Shown here: positions 1 through 14,090 of the stretch, one piece after another
How the letters are laid out: each line of letters starts with the position of its first letter
How positions within the stretch are numbered: position 1 is the stretch's first letter
Source of the DNA: Nemopilema nomurai
Taxonomy: Eukaryota > Cnidaria > Scyphozoa > Rhizostomeae > Rhizostomatidae
Length of the DNA: 64,000 nt
Assembly (NCBI GenBank): GCA_003864495.1
Contig: ML133426.1
Span: 930,001-994,000 of the forward strand
Direction: 5' to 3'
Position numbers and translations under genes: made by a program
The notes under the pieces: model-generated
Seen by the model: the letters and a program-made list of their open reading frames with translations, nothing else
The model's database searches: none
What the model was told of the DNA's origin: nothing

Positions 1-3000
1 TAATAAGATAAAGTCTCTACAGATAATCGTTGAGAGTTCACACTTCTCTACTTTGATAGCCTCATATATAAACGTTCTATTGGCAGAGAAGGAAGGAACC
101 TTTCGTCAAGGATGAAAAATACCTTTCCATTTGCTTGGCCATTTATTTCATCCATTGGAAGCCAAGTAAAATTCAACTCCGTTGATGTTTTATTTCCCTT
201 CGAAATATTCTTTGGGATTTCATCTGGTTCTGGATTATATCAAGAGAAGCCATCAAAATTAATAGCCATCAAAATGATTTCAAAATTTAGTATTTCATAC
301 AATGAGCCACTCTTCAATTAGCAATATCAATTAACTTGTCAGTAATACTAGAAGATAACAATATAAGGTACTGTAACATTGGACCAACAATGAATAGGAA
401 AAAGCATAAACATAACAAAGATAGAAAAGGTATGATACTATTATGAACGATTGTACGCCATATGTAATAACAAAGAATGATATGAAATTAGTAATTGAAT
501 CAAAAAATTACGTTAAATATGGTAGCATCACATAATACTGAATAGCATCATACATTTTATAATGTGAATGATATAGGAAAAGTGTAACTTAATAATAAAA
601 CAAATTTTAGCAAGGCACTGTAAAACAAAGTTTTGTGAAATTCATGCAGTACTAAAAACAATTATATGATTATGAAAATATATGATACGTGGCATTGAAG
701 CGAATGATATTATTTCTATGAAATCGATTTAAGCATATTTGAAATTTGTATAATATTGTGCTCCTGGCATGAAGATAAATCATACCAAAATCGTCTGTCC
801 ACACGGTGACATTGGCAGAGAACGGTCCTTCCCCTCTGTAAGTGTACGCCAGAATTTTGAAAATGTAGGGTGTGTAAATTTTCAAGTCAGTTATAGTCAA
901 ATTGAATACAGCATCCTCAGAGCCGTTTGCATTGAGAACAGTAATGTTAATCCATGGTCCATGTTTAATGGTCGAGTCAGTATAGCTTAACTTGTATCCC
1001 AGAATTATACCATGTCTGTTGTTGATGGGGACTCTAGACCAGACGATGTTTAGACTTGTATGGTTCACGAAGGTGCCGTTTAGATTTGCAGGCGGTCGCG
1101 TCGGTCCTGTAAAAATGTGGAATTCGAGATGTGTAACTCGTATTCTGAATGGAGTTTTTCATAGATTGCTAGTTATAGAATCTTGATCTATCCGCATAAT
1201 AAGAGCTTACAGTTTTTTTGAAACCATACTTTTACATGCAATTGTGGGTAGAAAGAGAGGCACTGTGCCCATAACAGAGGGGAGATAACTAAAGGAATGT
1301 TTAAAAAGCGTTGATAAGAATAGCAATTTAGAGATTGTATGAAACCAAGTTGAGAGCATAAGACTGCATGAAATAGCTACCTTGGATATTTAATATATAT
1401 CATTTCTAGCAATCGTTACAGTATCATCGCTCTAGTAGTAAACGTGAGCTTGGAGCAAAAAGATTTGGCTAAAATGAAACTTTAACAACTTTTGGGTTAT
1501 AAGAGTAGCGGTCACCTGGAGAAACTATCATTTTGACAGAATAAATAAAAATGTCTCAAAAGGCATAACTTTACTAAAACCAACTGATTTTCCTCTGTAT
1601 TCTGTTCTACGAGAACAGCCTCTTTGCGCCTAATTGCAGGGGAAATTGGTGGATATATTGTACAAGCCCAATTCATCTGAACCATTTCCAATGCTGCTCA
1701 CTTTGCTTCAAAGCCAGTCACCTTTTGGTGATCCTTAAAGGCCCATATCAATGACGGATGACGGATTGGAGCCACATCGAAGGAGTTACCCTGGTCTTAA
1801 ATGCACTTGTACCAATACTTCGAAATGTTAATTTTTTCTGATGAAATAATTACCGTATGCATCTGTCCTTATGTAAACAGCTTCACTGAATGGTCCTGTT
1901 CCGTGATTTGTAACTCCCGCAACTTTCACCGCGTACAAAGTGTAGTACTGCAAGTCTCCTATCTCAACTCTGAAGTCTGACGAACTCACATTGGTGGATT
2001 TCCAGTCCTCGCCAGAATCCTTCTTTCTGTATGTTATTTTGTATTGGCTGATGATTCCGTTGCGACCCTGTGCTGGAATGGCACCCCACGTGGCGTAAAT
2101 CTTAGTTGCACTCACGAACCCACTCCTACTCCAGTCGGCGCCTCCGAAGGAACTGTAAAATGTTTAAGCGAATAATGAATATTTTTGCATTTCTGATCAA
2201 GGCAAACTTGGACAGTCAGTTTTCGAATTTATGTTCAGAAATTGATGGACAGCAGAAATCGGGGAAACCGATAATTTTTCACAATTAGACCTAACTGGAC
2301 AATGCAGAACTAACGATTTTCGTTGCATATTTAGCAAGACAAGAGTGAAAATGTAATAATTTAGCGGAAATTGCGATAAAGCACAAATAATCTTATTTTG
2401 CATTCAGGCAGTGGATAATGGTTTGAAATAAGTAAAAACTGCAGTGGAAAAATGTGAAGTAAGTTGAAGTTATAATTATATCAATTGGTCCCTACCATCT
2501 CCAATTGTTCGCTCGGTGATAGTGGCAGAAAAGATTCCAACTCCTTTTCCAGTGACACCAGCAACACTCATGTCATACTCGATATATTTGTCGAGCCCTG
2601 AAAGCAACGTAGCCTGGCTCGTCGAGTGTGACGTCTTTGGATCGTCACTTTTGTCCTTTCGTTGGTACTTGACTTCATATGACAAGATAACGCCATTCTG
2701 CAATGAAGGTTGGATGTCCGACCATTCAAACCTAATTGAGGTGGAGTTCACTGCGGTAGCTACCAAATTTCTCGGTGGCCCACCTGGTCCTGAAGACAAA
2801 AAACATTGTCACTTTGACTCCTTAATTGGCGTGATTTCAATTTACTTTGAATCAACATGCAGAAATAGCAAAAGCATGAATCTATTTTCTTTCCAAATAT
2901 TTCCAATCCCTTCTAAATGGTATAGTTAACAGGTTTACCAAGGTAAAGGTGAGTGCAATGTGAGATTACACATCGTCTTTAGCCACAACATTATGTGGTA

Positions 3001-6000
3001 GAGAGACCAATTCTTGAACACCAACATGATCTTGACGACGATGGTCAACTTCATTCATTATAAACTTCACAGCTTTCTGCAATTTTCATTTGAAGACAAA
3101 AACCGCATCGATGGGCCGAATGATGTAAGTCTCTAAATCTAACTTAATGTTGATACTTCTTCAAGCGTAAAGCGTCACAGTATCATAAGAGACACTAAAA
3201 GAAGGAAGCAGGTGTGTTTTGATTTTCTTTCTAGTGCTGGTTCTCCTTGCAAAAACATGTGTTGCTATTGGCCCTCAGTCTGCTTGTGGCAAATATGACG
3301 TATAGGCCTGTTTAAAGGCCGAAGCCAAGAGAAGTTTTGGAGGGAGGAGGCAAATTGAGTTTACCCCCTGGTCTTACAGCTAGAGAACCTTGACCGCAAT
3401 ATGAGCACTAGCAGGTGAAATGGGGCTGTAGATATTATGCTCGAATTGAGAGGAAATAATTTCCGTTGGTGCTTACTGTCTTCATCCGTTCTGAGACTCA
3501 GGACTGCACTCTTCACACCCTCTCCAACTGAGGTTTCTGCTGATAATTTGACGTCATAAAGCGTCCAATAGGCCAAACCAATTCTTTCATAAAACTTGTC
3601 AGTTGTAGAGACTGGACTTTGCCAACTCCCGGTCGAAGTCTTGATGTAAACCTTGTATCCAGTAATAATGCCGTTGCGATGCTCCTCCGGCACGTCTGCC
3701 CATTCAAACTTCAAGCTAGTGGAGCTTGTGTTGTAGCCGGTGATGTTGGACGGAGGAGAGCTGGGAGCTGACAGATGAAAGGTGACAAGTGACAGTTAAT
3801 AGAAACACGAATGGCTTAACGATGAGTGGACGATTAAAGAGCAATGCTGAAGGGTAATAGAAATCGAGAAAATTGGTTGTTTCAAAGGAAATAGCCCAGC
3901 ACGAGGTGAAAACGCATCAAAGGAAATTAAAACGCGTCACTAGATTCTTTATCATAAAATACTGCGAATGTAATGTAACTCAAAAAGATATCCTTGCCTA
4001 CAATGGTGAGAATAAAAAGCCAAAATGAGTAATAGATTCAAGCCAAGATATAACTGAACGATGCTGATCGCATCTTCTAAATTAAATCAACATGGAATTA
4101 TTTATGCCTTTTTTTATTTTCAGAGATTAAGTTTGTAGTTACCCCTCACCTAACTGATAAGCTTTACAGTTCGTAAACACGCTGAATTCTGTGGTTATAA
4201 CAACATGCCCATTGTTCCTGGGAAGTCTCTCAGCTTAACGTTTAGTGGACGATCAAAGAGCAGTGCATGAAGGTAATAGATTTCGAAAAAATGGTTGCTT
4301 AAAGGGAAATTAAAACGCATCACTAGTTTCTTGATGAACAAATACGGCGAATGAAATTTCAATTGTGTATTGTTCATAAAGAGATCCTTGCCTACAATGG
4401 GGAGAATTTTAGACACAATAGGTAATAGATTCAGGCAAAGATATACCTAGCCGAATGATGCCGTTTGCAAATTGATCTTCTAAGTTACATCAACATGGAA
4501 TTATTTATCTCTTTCTTGATTTTCAGAGATTAATTAAACATAAGTTAAGCCCATAGGGCTAAGTGTGTCCATCAGCATGTAGTTACCCCTCATCTAACTG
4601 AGAAGCTTTACGGTTCGTAAACACGCTGAACTCTATAGTCATAACAACATGTTCCTTGTTCCTGGGAAGTCTCTCAGTCAGGCTTGGATCTACACACTTC
4701 CCATGACAGTAAGCAAATGCAAAATGTCTGAGCACACAATACAAAAGATGCAAGTGAAAGACATTCTTGACACGTACTATCTTCAGCAGTCCTTCTTTCG
4801 ATGACAGGGCTAACACTCCAACACCCTTTGAAGTGCTTGCAGCAACGTGAAGCTCGTAAATTGCGTACTTTTGTAACGACCCAATTGTTCGTAGCGGGAT
4901 GTCCCAGTGTCATACAACCACGTAGAAGCCTCTTTAACCTTGTACTTAACCGTATAGCCAGTATGACTCCGTTTCTTTTGCACTGAAGAGAGGTCCAAAG
5001 GACACTTGAATTGATGTTGACGATGTTTGTTGCTGTGAAACTTGGTGGAAGTCTTCAGGCACTGGAATCAAATAAAGGCCAATTAGGTTTTAATTGATCG
5101 ATTGGTTGACTGATTGATTGATTGATTGATTGTAATGATTGATTGATTGATTGATTGATTCATTCATTCATTCATTATTATTATGAATTGAAAGCTTTTG
5201 CATTTCACAATCCCGTAAAGTGTAAAAGATCTACCTTTTTGCCTATAAATTATTATTGTCTTGATTCTGTGTTTAATTCTTGAGTTCACGATGAAATTAA
5301 CGAGATGCTATAAGGGTATGGCTCTTTTTTATACTAGGTACTAGGCAACCCAAACGCTTCAACGTTGATTTTGCAAAGCTGCTGCCTTAAATGCAAGTTA
5401 CTGCTGGTTGAATTTTCAAGTTGAATGACAGATTAGTCATGATTAGTCAAGCAAAAATTCAAAGTATAAAGCTTTCAAAAGCCTTTAAGCAAGGTCTTTT
5501 AATGCAAACAATATTTGTAGAAAAGTTGGCTGGTCTAAGGGTTTCCTTTAACTGGGTTTCAAATAGTTAGATAAGCGAAGTGATCGACGTCTACCATAGG
5601 CAATAGAATGAAGGGAATCTTACTGTAAAGGATTGAGCAAATAGTGTATGCATACAAACTTATACTTTTCTTCTAATATGTCAAGACAGCCAAACAGTAG
5701 CTATCTCATATTAGAAAGAATTGATCATGTGAGCCTCGATTTGAAGAGGAGACGAAATAGAACTTCTCCTCCAGAGAGACTTACCGTCTTCATCAGTGCG
5801 TATTGTCGTCTTTGCCGATATGATGTTGTGCTCAATCGTGGATTGCACGAATCCATAATAGTGAGCATAAAAGCTGTATTCGGTGTATTTTGAGACCAGT
5901 AAATGTCTTTTTGACTGGCAGTGAGCCAGTGAAGGCCACCGTGACCTTTGATGACGAATCCAAAGTTTCATGGTACACTATTTCAAAGGCATTTGAAGCA

Positions 6001-9000
6001 GTCCATTGATCCGCAGGCGGAACTGTTGGGCTAGCAAGGAGCTCTGCTGATAGTGAACTCGAGTTTTCCATTGACAGTATAGGCACAGGGATATATAGAA
6101 AGGTATCTTCTGGCAAAGTTAAGAGAAGAAAATATTAGAAGTCCCTAACTCGCAAGATACTAGCAGCGTCTAACTACAGTTAATTCGTCCTATAAAGAAA
6201 ATATTTCACAGTCTGAAGGGTTTTGGCACAATCAAATTTGAGGGATCACCTTCGAGAACAGGTAAGTGAATTTCATTCTGATCAAAGTAGAGATAGAGAG
6301 AAGCCGGTATTTCCATCACACCATTTCTGTTTCCTTCCTGATTATTGAGCATATCGAGCTTTTTAACTCTTGAAGACAACGCATGTGCTGTAAGAAACCA
6401 CGTTTTCTACTTACGTGGAAGCAAATTTTTCAGAGAACCAGTCAAATCTTTTTCAAAATTTCCAGTGCTTCCTTCTCTTCTCTGCACTCTAACATAGTCG
6501 TCCCAAACACCATCAACATGCAGAATTTCAATGGGGTAGTAGGCATGCTTAAAGTATGTGCCAATTGAATGCTCCATTTCAGGTGAACTTCTAGAAGAAT
6601 AAATTCAAGTTGTTAATGTAGGTCAGTTACGTAGGTAGGTCTAAAATGGAGATTCTGTTTCTACCTGATTTTCAGTACAAGATACCGTTTAGATAGAGCT
6701 ATGTGAAGTTGCAATTTAGGTGCGTCTTCATATAATAAAACAGCCTGGATCATATATCTCCAGAAAATAAAGCTTTATATACTTAGGAACATGCAGTACG
6801 TCAGACAATGTTGTGGTTTGTGTTGGACCACACGTAGGAGATGTTTCCTTGATTTCAGAAAATGTGTCTATTTCAAAGTTTTCAACCATGGATCAATAAG
6901 CAAGGATGGGAGTTATGAAAGGTAATATTTCTGACAAAGGCCATTTATCATCTGCAGAGTTAACAGCAGTAATGGAGTAAACAGTTACAACGATTTAACA
7001 ATATCACTGACGTTTAGGTAAGCGTTTTGTTTTGGCCAGTTGATGTCTCTTAACTTTGGGTTATTGTATGCTGACATTCTAGAAGGTGGAGGGAAAGAAA
7101 TGCAACCATACTAACTTTCAGCGAACACTCTTTTCACTACGTTATTGGTTGTTGTTACGTTGATCTCACAGAAAGAATTGCAAGCTGTCTTCAACTGGTA
7201 GCTTCCATTCTTAGGCACAGTTAAATATCCCGTGTACTTCGTCCATAAGTCCCGCAAAGTTGTCATTGCTCTGCTCATAGAGAGAGGCCCGACAAAATAC
7301 ACTTGTTGGGTTATTCGGGTACTTTGCCGAGTTTGCATCTGCAAAACTTGTTGTGTTTTTTGGGCTGGATATGACGTACTTGCATAGTACTCTGTTAGCA
7401 AGCCATTGAAGCTGTAAAACTCTGTAAAAAGACAGATGACAAAACAACACTGACTACGTTTTATAAAATTCAAACCTAATATCACTTTGCATATGGAGAG
7501 AGGCATAGAGCGTTTGCAAAATTAAAGTAGAACATTGACTACATGTTTATTTTCTAGGTAGTTGGACAATAATGAAATTTCTACAGATTAATTTCAACCC
7601 CATAACTCGAACAGTATTTCGACCGAATCGGTTCAACTCTAAATGCTTATTACCATCATTTCTTTTAGTGGAAGAACGGAGTACGAGTGTTTGCTTTATT
7701 TGCCACTAACGACAAGTAGAGCCTATGACCTAAAGTCTCAATATCTTTAGCAGTGATCATTTTTTATGAACTATCAGTTTGCAGTAGACGTTAGAGAAAC
7801 GCATCAAACCCACTTTGATTCTATACGAGCACATTATCTTATATATCAGAACCCTCTTGCGTCATTAGAAACCTTTTGGGACATCAGTGCTTGTACACGT
7901 GGGAATTTTATCAGCATTGTGACTGCAAAGACATGTTCAGCTTTGAAAGCCATGCTACCATTTCCAATACCTAGCACACCCTTACCGAAACAATTCTTTA
8001 GAAGCTGATAGCTAGCTGCCTAGAAAGTTAAAACTGAATGCTTGCTATTAAGTGTACAAACCCATCGATCGTCGGAGGTATCTTTCATCCAGCGGTTTGA
8101 CCTCTGTTCCATCTGGAAACAGCATTCCCAGCTTCATAAAATACGGTGATTCTAGGCCATCACTGTATCTTACGTCAATTTTGTATCTGAATCCTTTTTT
8201 TAGCAAAAGACCATCTGAGCGCTGACTGCAAGATTGTATCCGAAGTAAAGATATCAATTAATCATTTAAAGAAGCCGAAAATAATTCTTCAAGCTCCTAT
8301 CATCTGGTCTCTCTTACGATTATCCGATGCAAAAATAATTCGCTCGAAATAAGGTAAATTCGTGTTAATTCTCTTGCCAAAGAGAACTTGTTAACTTTCC
8401 ATGTCAAAGCATAGAGATAAAATTCATGTTCATTTATTTCTACATTCTTTTCAATTAATTCCCTCTTTTGCATTGTTACCATCATCTTCTTTGAAAAGAA
8501 GAGTTTTATTTTCAAAGGAATATGTAATATCCAGTCTTAGTTATTTGTATCAGACGTTTTTGTCTAGGAATCTAGATATACAATAAGTTCTTAAAGTTAT
8601 CTTTTGAAACTTACTTGTAGGTCCACCCTATTGTAGAGGAAACAGTGTCAGTGTGTTTGACGGTAACGAGAACACCTGGTTGCAACTCAAAATCAACCAC
8701 GCAATCCTCTCTGCATGCCACGATCAGGCGATGCACTCCAGACAATGTTGGCACAAAGTAGGCCTGGTATCGAAAATGATGCCAAAGTGAAGTAGATGCG
8801 AGCTGCCACTCAAACTTGTTTTCGTTGATTATGCCTGTAGGACAGTCAGGGTAGCCGCCTAACTTGGAAAAATCTGGTATGGATTCACCTGATGACTTTA
8901 TCCAAGTATCTCGATGAAGCCCAGGTCCTGGCTTGTAGAATCCTGTGACGAAGTGAGTACCACTGAACAGTTTACTTCATATGAGCTCGGCTCCAAGAAA

Positions 9001-9308
9001 CAAGGGGTGCAAGATGCCCCACGAAATTGCATCAAACGCTATCAAATACATTTAAATCCTCTGTTTTGATGTAATGAGTTAATGTGCATTTTAACTAGCT
9101 AAAGACTATTTTTGCAAGAAAATCTTGAAAATGAAGTTGTGGAGCTGTTTTGAGATATGACTCAAAACCTCGAAGTAGGCATTTATTAGTAGAGAGCGTT
9201 TATCAAATTCATTTAGAATGGCATAAAAATATATTTACCTGTTCGAAACGACGAGAAACTAGTTCCAACTAAGCAGGTGAAAATAATTATCCACATTTGT
9301 GAGTGCAT
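1..9308 (-). CDS. PA14-FN3 receptor paralogue, copy 1 (5' part; truncated by window edge, several frame breaks)
   Basis: This is the closest paralogue of the 14-31 kb gene and is read on the minus strand. Exons by homology and splice sites are 9239-9308 (signal peptide, starts MHSQMW), 8615-8942, 8062-8225 (PA14-1), 7116-7421, 6415-6590 (PA14-2), then FN3 exons 5785-6109, 4778-5061, 3477-3767, 2496-2789, 1854-2152 and 786-1106, and the half-FN3 exon 123-229. The remainder lies left of the window, so whether it also ends in a channel module is unknown. Exon lengths match copy 2 except 7116-7421 (4 nt short), 5785-6109 (2 nt short), 4778-5061 (10 nt short) and 1854-2152 (1 nt short); each breaks the frame. 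The other exons are open. Either this copy is becoming a pseudogene or the duplicated locus is imperfectly assembled. Homology is certain; functionality is not. Confidence 0.8.
3815..4677. repeat. Intronic tandem duplication (two units of about 420-440 bp) in copy 1
   Basis: Unit 1 (3815-4233) and unit 2 (4234-4677) both begin CTTAACG and end GGGAAGTCTCTCAG, with diverged but colinear sequence between. The matching intron of copy 2 (26448-26888) has the unit only once, so the extra unit arose in, or was lost from, one copy after the large duplication. Confidence 0.75.
5093..5178. repeat. GATT/CATT tetranucleotide microsatellite
   Basis: Runs of GATT followed by CATT units lie in an intron of copy 1. 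The matching intron of copy 2 lacks the repeat. Confidence 0.85.
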
Positions 9309-12300
9309 CTTTAACCTTTTAAAAAATAAGACGGATAATTTTTTAATATTTGAAAACCAAATAATTTTTATCCCTTCAAGGCAATAGTAAGTTCTTGCTT
9401 CCAATCAAAAACATTTCCACTATTTGAAAACGGTGGCTCTACTTCCCGTCATCTTCGAAGCAACATCTTACGCTATCCTTTCCTTGTGAGTTGCAATCCA
9501 TCTACAGGTTTCAGCCAGAGTTCCACTGGGAAAGCCAGTTCCAGTGAATCGGTATACGCGTAGCAAAAAGTGGTGAGTTTGACATTTCTGTTTAATCGGT
9601 GCTAAGAGGCATTGATCGAAAGACAAAACGTAAGCTGTTATTGAAATTATTATTACCAGAAAGACAGTCTGTCACAAGTTGGCCACATGCAAATAGCTTT
9701 GCCATCTCTAATATGCACTAGAATGATCTTTAGAATAAAGAGACAAACAATAATCTGTAATCAAGACCGGGTACGTGAAATGTAAACTTGATGCGCACAT
9801 GCTTGTCACTAGAAGCGATGTAGGAGATAGAAGATTGTTTAAAAGAAGAAATAGAGCGCAAAGATTGTTCATTACACACCAAGCCAATAGGATTCAACGA
9901 AATGTAGTGGGCTTGCTGGTTAATATGGTGACATGGTGGCAGATTGGAAATTACAAATTCCGTCTAAGTCGTCATACAATGTGGTCGTTCCAATTACATA
10001 AATTCAAAAATCAGGTTTTGCACAAGTTTAGGTCAAAGTCTAACCTCTTCGCAAAGGGTTGAATGCCCAGAGTGAGACCAGAGTGACAACGTACTATAAG
10101 AAAATACTTTTGCTCATTTCCTTTTCACTCGTCACATCATTGCATATAAAGATGTTCTGTAGTGAGAAATGTGGTTGCTTATAGAATCGGTTTGAGACTT
10201 ACAACGAGCTCAATTAGAAGCGCTCCTACAATGAACCGCAAGGAATCAATTGCATTGGTTCAATTGCAATTAGGTATGGTCTAGACCCCTATCTAGTCAT
10301 TGAGCAATCATTCGTCCACTTTGCAGTTCTTGTTGTGTACTGGGTTGTAGTATAAATTTCCAAGGAGTTCTTCCCAGGATTTCAACAGGGTTAACATCTA
10401 TATAGCCGAGGTGTTATCGCTGTAGTCCAATTAAATGCAAGACTTCCATCCCACAACGAACAACGCACTAAATGTCACTAGATCTCTCTTCGAGTTACAA
10501 GCAGCTTTTTTCTATATTAAAGAGCAACAAAATAATTAAAAAACAATATCCAAATCCGTGCATACTAAAGTTGAAAACAAAAGTGTTCTACTCTTTAAAA
10601 ATTTTTATCGTATTTGAAAGCAAAATAGTCTCTTTAAAGATTGATTTTCATACAAGACAAGTTGATATACAATTTACCTGGAATTCCAATTCCAGGGTGT
10701 TTTACCACTATCTTCCAATAAAGTTTTAAATCCAAATGGCAACTCTTTGATTTCTATTTTGCAGTTGTTATACATATGACAAAGAATTTTGGACTTCCTG
10801 TTTTGTGGGGACTCAAAATATGCACTGAAGCGGGCGTGTTGATATGATGAAACTATTCATTCATTCTTCTCGAATGTATCCAAGTTCTCAGCGCAGGTTG
10901 GACAGGTGGGGTAATTCGGTATGTCACTGAATTCTCGCAAATTAAATGAACGAGAGGAGAAATCCACCGCTCTAAGAAAACTCCATGACCCGGCTGGCAT
11001 AAGTCCGAAAATAGATTAATCGGTTTTAAGTGAGCGTGCTATAGCTGTATACTCATTGCTGATATATAAAACATATCATAATCAGTTTGGCATATGGTTG
11101 TATTTTATGAGTTTTCTTTTACTAAAGGTTCAGAAAGTAAGGGCTTGATCAGATGCCTTATCAAACTTACTTTTGAGATGGGACACATATTTTGAAAATG
11201 TGCCATTAGTACATGCTGGTCTAGATTGTATATCGCCGTTAGAAGGGGGATGGGCAAAAGGTGCCATTAAAAAGACATGGAGACAGATTAAATGACAATG
11301 TGCCATTTAGAAGGGGAAGACCTGCCACGCATGGGGCTCATATGACAAAAAAGTATAAATTTCAATTGCTGGGAAGAGGCACGCAGTTACAAAACATTGT
11401 TAAATTTAAACATACTTGATGTAGAGCAACCGGAATGTGTTATAATTGAGAAGGCAACAGCAAGAAGCAGGAGGGTAGGCATTGTCTTTCAGGGGCTGCC
11501 AATCTACCATTTGAGGTTGGTGCAATCTTAAAGCAAAGAAAACGTCATCAAAAGTCACAACATCATGGGCATGGTTTTGTGTGATTGTTGGAACATTTCT
11601 CTGGAACTCTGGAAACCGCAACTCTGGAAACCGCAACTCTGGAAACCGAAAAGTTGTTTAGCTAGCATACCCACGTGCGATAGTCATGAATTGCATAGCC
11701 TAATTCCAATTCATGCAGGGAAGAAGTTTTTCGACCGTTGACGTTTTGCAATGGGAAACTGGAAAAACACAACAGACCAACAACAGTAAACAATAACGTT
11801 CTGTTTAGTTCAATACATCAGTGAGTTCATAACCTGTTTCTATGGCTACTGTGTTTGGTTTGGATTTGCATAGCCTCCACCTGCTACATACGGGTATTTT
11901 CTGCCTTTTGGTGAGTGCTGGTGGGTCAACCTTGTCCCATTCAAAAGAGTATTGTCGCTCAATTTCTAATGAATTTTTCTTCACATCAAATGTTTTTCCA
12001 TAGAGCCTCATACATCAATTAAACGTTATTTCTCTGAGATATTTTTTATGGCTTGGAAATGTGTCTCATCACATTTGCATGTGATTTTCAAGAAACTGCA
12101 CATGGAGTGCTTTTGATTAAGCGACTCATTTTCGTCTATAATTTCACTAACCGTTATTCAGTTGCGATTCAACCTTTTCTCCTGCCATTGAGAAAATCCA
12201 ATGTTTTGGATGTAAGAGGAGAACAGTCCAAAAGAACATTTTTGGTAAAGTCTCTTGTACGAACAAGTGCTTTGTAGTACAAAACTTCACGATAGCTTGA

Positions 12301-14090
12301 AAAAGCGGAATCAATATTTGCATGGTAAATGTATATTTTTCTTTTGATACTTCTCAGATTGTTCGAAAAATGGAAAATTACCAAAAGATGACACAATAAA
12401 TAGCCAGTTGTAGTATATTTTCAGCTATAGCCAGTCATATACTCTTCTAATGCCAATCATCATCACTCTTTAGCGTTTTTGATTCGCAACTGGCTCTGTA
12501 TATTGTCAGCTTTTTGTTATTTTCTGACGTTTGCAAACACTTTCGGGTTTAAAATGTAGTTGAATTATGAAAAAATTGTTTCGCTATATTAGCTATTGTG
12601 GCGCCTCCTTTATCTAATTATTTTGTTCGGTAAGCGAGGCGTCTGGTTGCAAATATATGGGAGTTCACGGGTGTTCCGTTATTATGCAATGCAGAAGGAC
12701 AATATCTATCAATTTCTCTATCAATAAAAGGCCAAAAAAGGATAAATGGTACAATTGTCCATAAGAACGAAGTAGAAAATAAGATTATAACTTTAAACTG
12801 TTTGCGCATAAAGGTATTCAAGCTTTAGAAATTGAGCGAATCTTCTTACCTTTGTGCGATTTTCAAATTTCCAGAAACAACCTCTTTAAAAGCTTTCTTT
12901 AAAGTATCGTTTGGTTTGAAATGCTCTACACAAGCGGCTTCGTCGAATCACTATAGAACAGTTGTCCAGTAAGTGTTTATCGCTTCAAATGCTGATTTGG
13001 AATAACCTCAAAGTTTACATGGAGGCTTAGGTCGGCAGGCAACTGTATGAATATATTTTTATGGTAGCAATTACAAGCAATTAAACCCGAAACCAATACA
13101 GGTGTCCACTATCTATGACGTGACAACAATTTTCTGTTCATGTTTATTACGCATGGGCGCTCTGAGAAACATGGAGCTGAGATTGAAAATAACACATAAT
13201 TTCTACTTATGATTTGACAAAAAACAAACACCATCACTCTAAAGAAATCTGAACCAAAAAGCAATGGGACTCAACAGCCTATTCTATGTCAATATCTCAT
13301 TCTACTTTTATATTCCAGTTTTAACTTAAATTGAGAAACCAAGAAAGGTTCATGAAGTTTACTGACGAAGGAAATCCATAACCTCTCTTAAACTTTAATT
13401 TTTCCACTGCTCTTTTTGCAGTTTTAACGCTATTTGGATGAAATGTTTTCTAACGCCTAGGACGATGCAAAAGGAAACCCACCTGTGAGATTTATCAATG
13501 CGCATTCATTCAAAAACGTTTTTTAAACCGAACAACAGCTCAAAGCAACTAACTAATAACTAAAGGCCTTTCAACGCAGCGATAGTTAATGAGAATGATA
13601 GGCAGCACCATTGCTCCAGGACCTGCTTGCTCCAATAAAATTGGGTGGATGCAATAAGTATCCAGATGTTGCCCAGAAGCAATTTTCAACATATAATTGC
13701 TAGAGACGAATAAATCTAACTTAGACTTTGCCTAAATTCTGATTTTTAAAGATCGTAGAAAGCTACAGATTGGCGGAGGAATGTAGCAAGGCAAGAATGC
13801 TGTCTAGGCTTGGTTTCGTCGAGAAATTTAAAGCGCTCTTTACTTGCGCCTGATTAAACATATAGTCGAATCTTGAAGCAAAACATGAGACTGTTGGGAA
13901 CCAACGTAAAACATCTAGAGGGTGTTATGGGAGATGGATCAGATGGTTAGATTGCAATAGCAGACTGACATTAGCAAATAGCTTCTTTTGAAGTGCAGTA
14001 CTAAGACTTTTTCTTTAAAAAGAACTTTCCTATAATGCAGCATGCGGAAGAAGTTATTTACGAATGCGATATCAAGAAACAAAGCTTTTG
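9309..14090. other. Spacer between copy 1 start and copy 2 end; no gene recognised
   Basis: It holds duplicated 5' flank up to about 9,900, three 15-bp tandem units at 11,605 and otherwise AT-rich sequence. Short open frames show no domain I recognise and no consistent splice pattern. It should contain the copy 1 promoter and the copy 2 3' untranslated region. Confidence 0.6.
11605..11649. repeat. Three tandem 15-bp units
   Basis: AACTCTGGAAACCGC occurs three times in a row (11605, 11620, 11635; the last base of unit 3 differs). It lies between copy 1 and copy 2 with no gene around it. Confidence 0.85.

Larger units (their letters stand above)
1..9800. repeat. Segmental tandem duplication, unit A
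   Basis: This stretch aligns colinearly, introns included, with about 22,835-31,620. Coding exons differ by only a few bases and even intronic stretches match for hundreds of bases (for example 1381-1800 against 24219-24656). Upstream of the leader exon the match continues to about 9,800, with a further shared block near 9,858-9,900. The left end is cut by the window. Confidence 0.9.

Noticed and set aside
2516..2929. 137-codon plus-strand open frame, with a near-identical partner at 25389-25799
   Set aside because: It is the antisense shadow of the conserved FN3-4 exon; its apparent conservation comes from the recent duplication.
5093..5178. CRISPR-like or regulatory repeat array
   Set aside because: It is a simple tetranucleotide microsatellite without spacers, absent from the paralogous intron.
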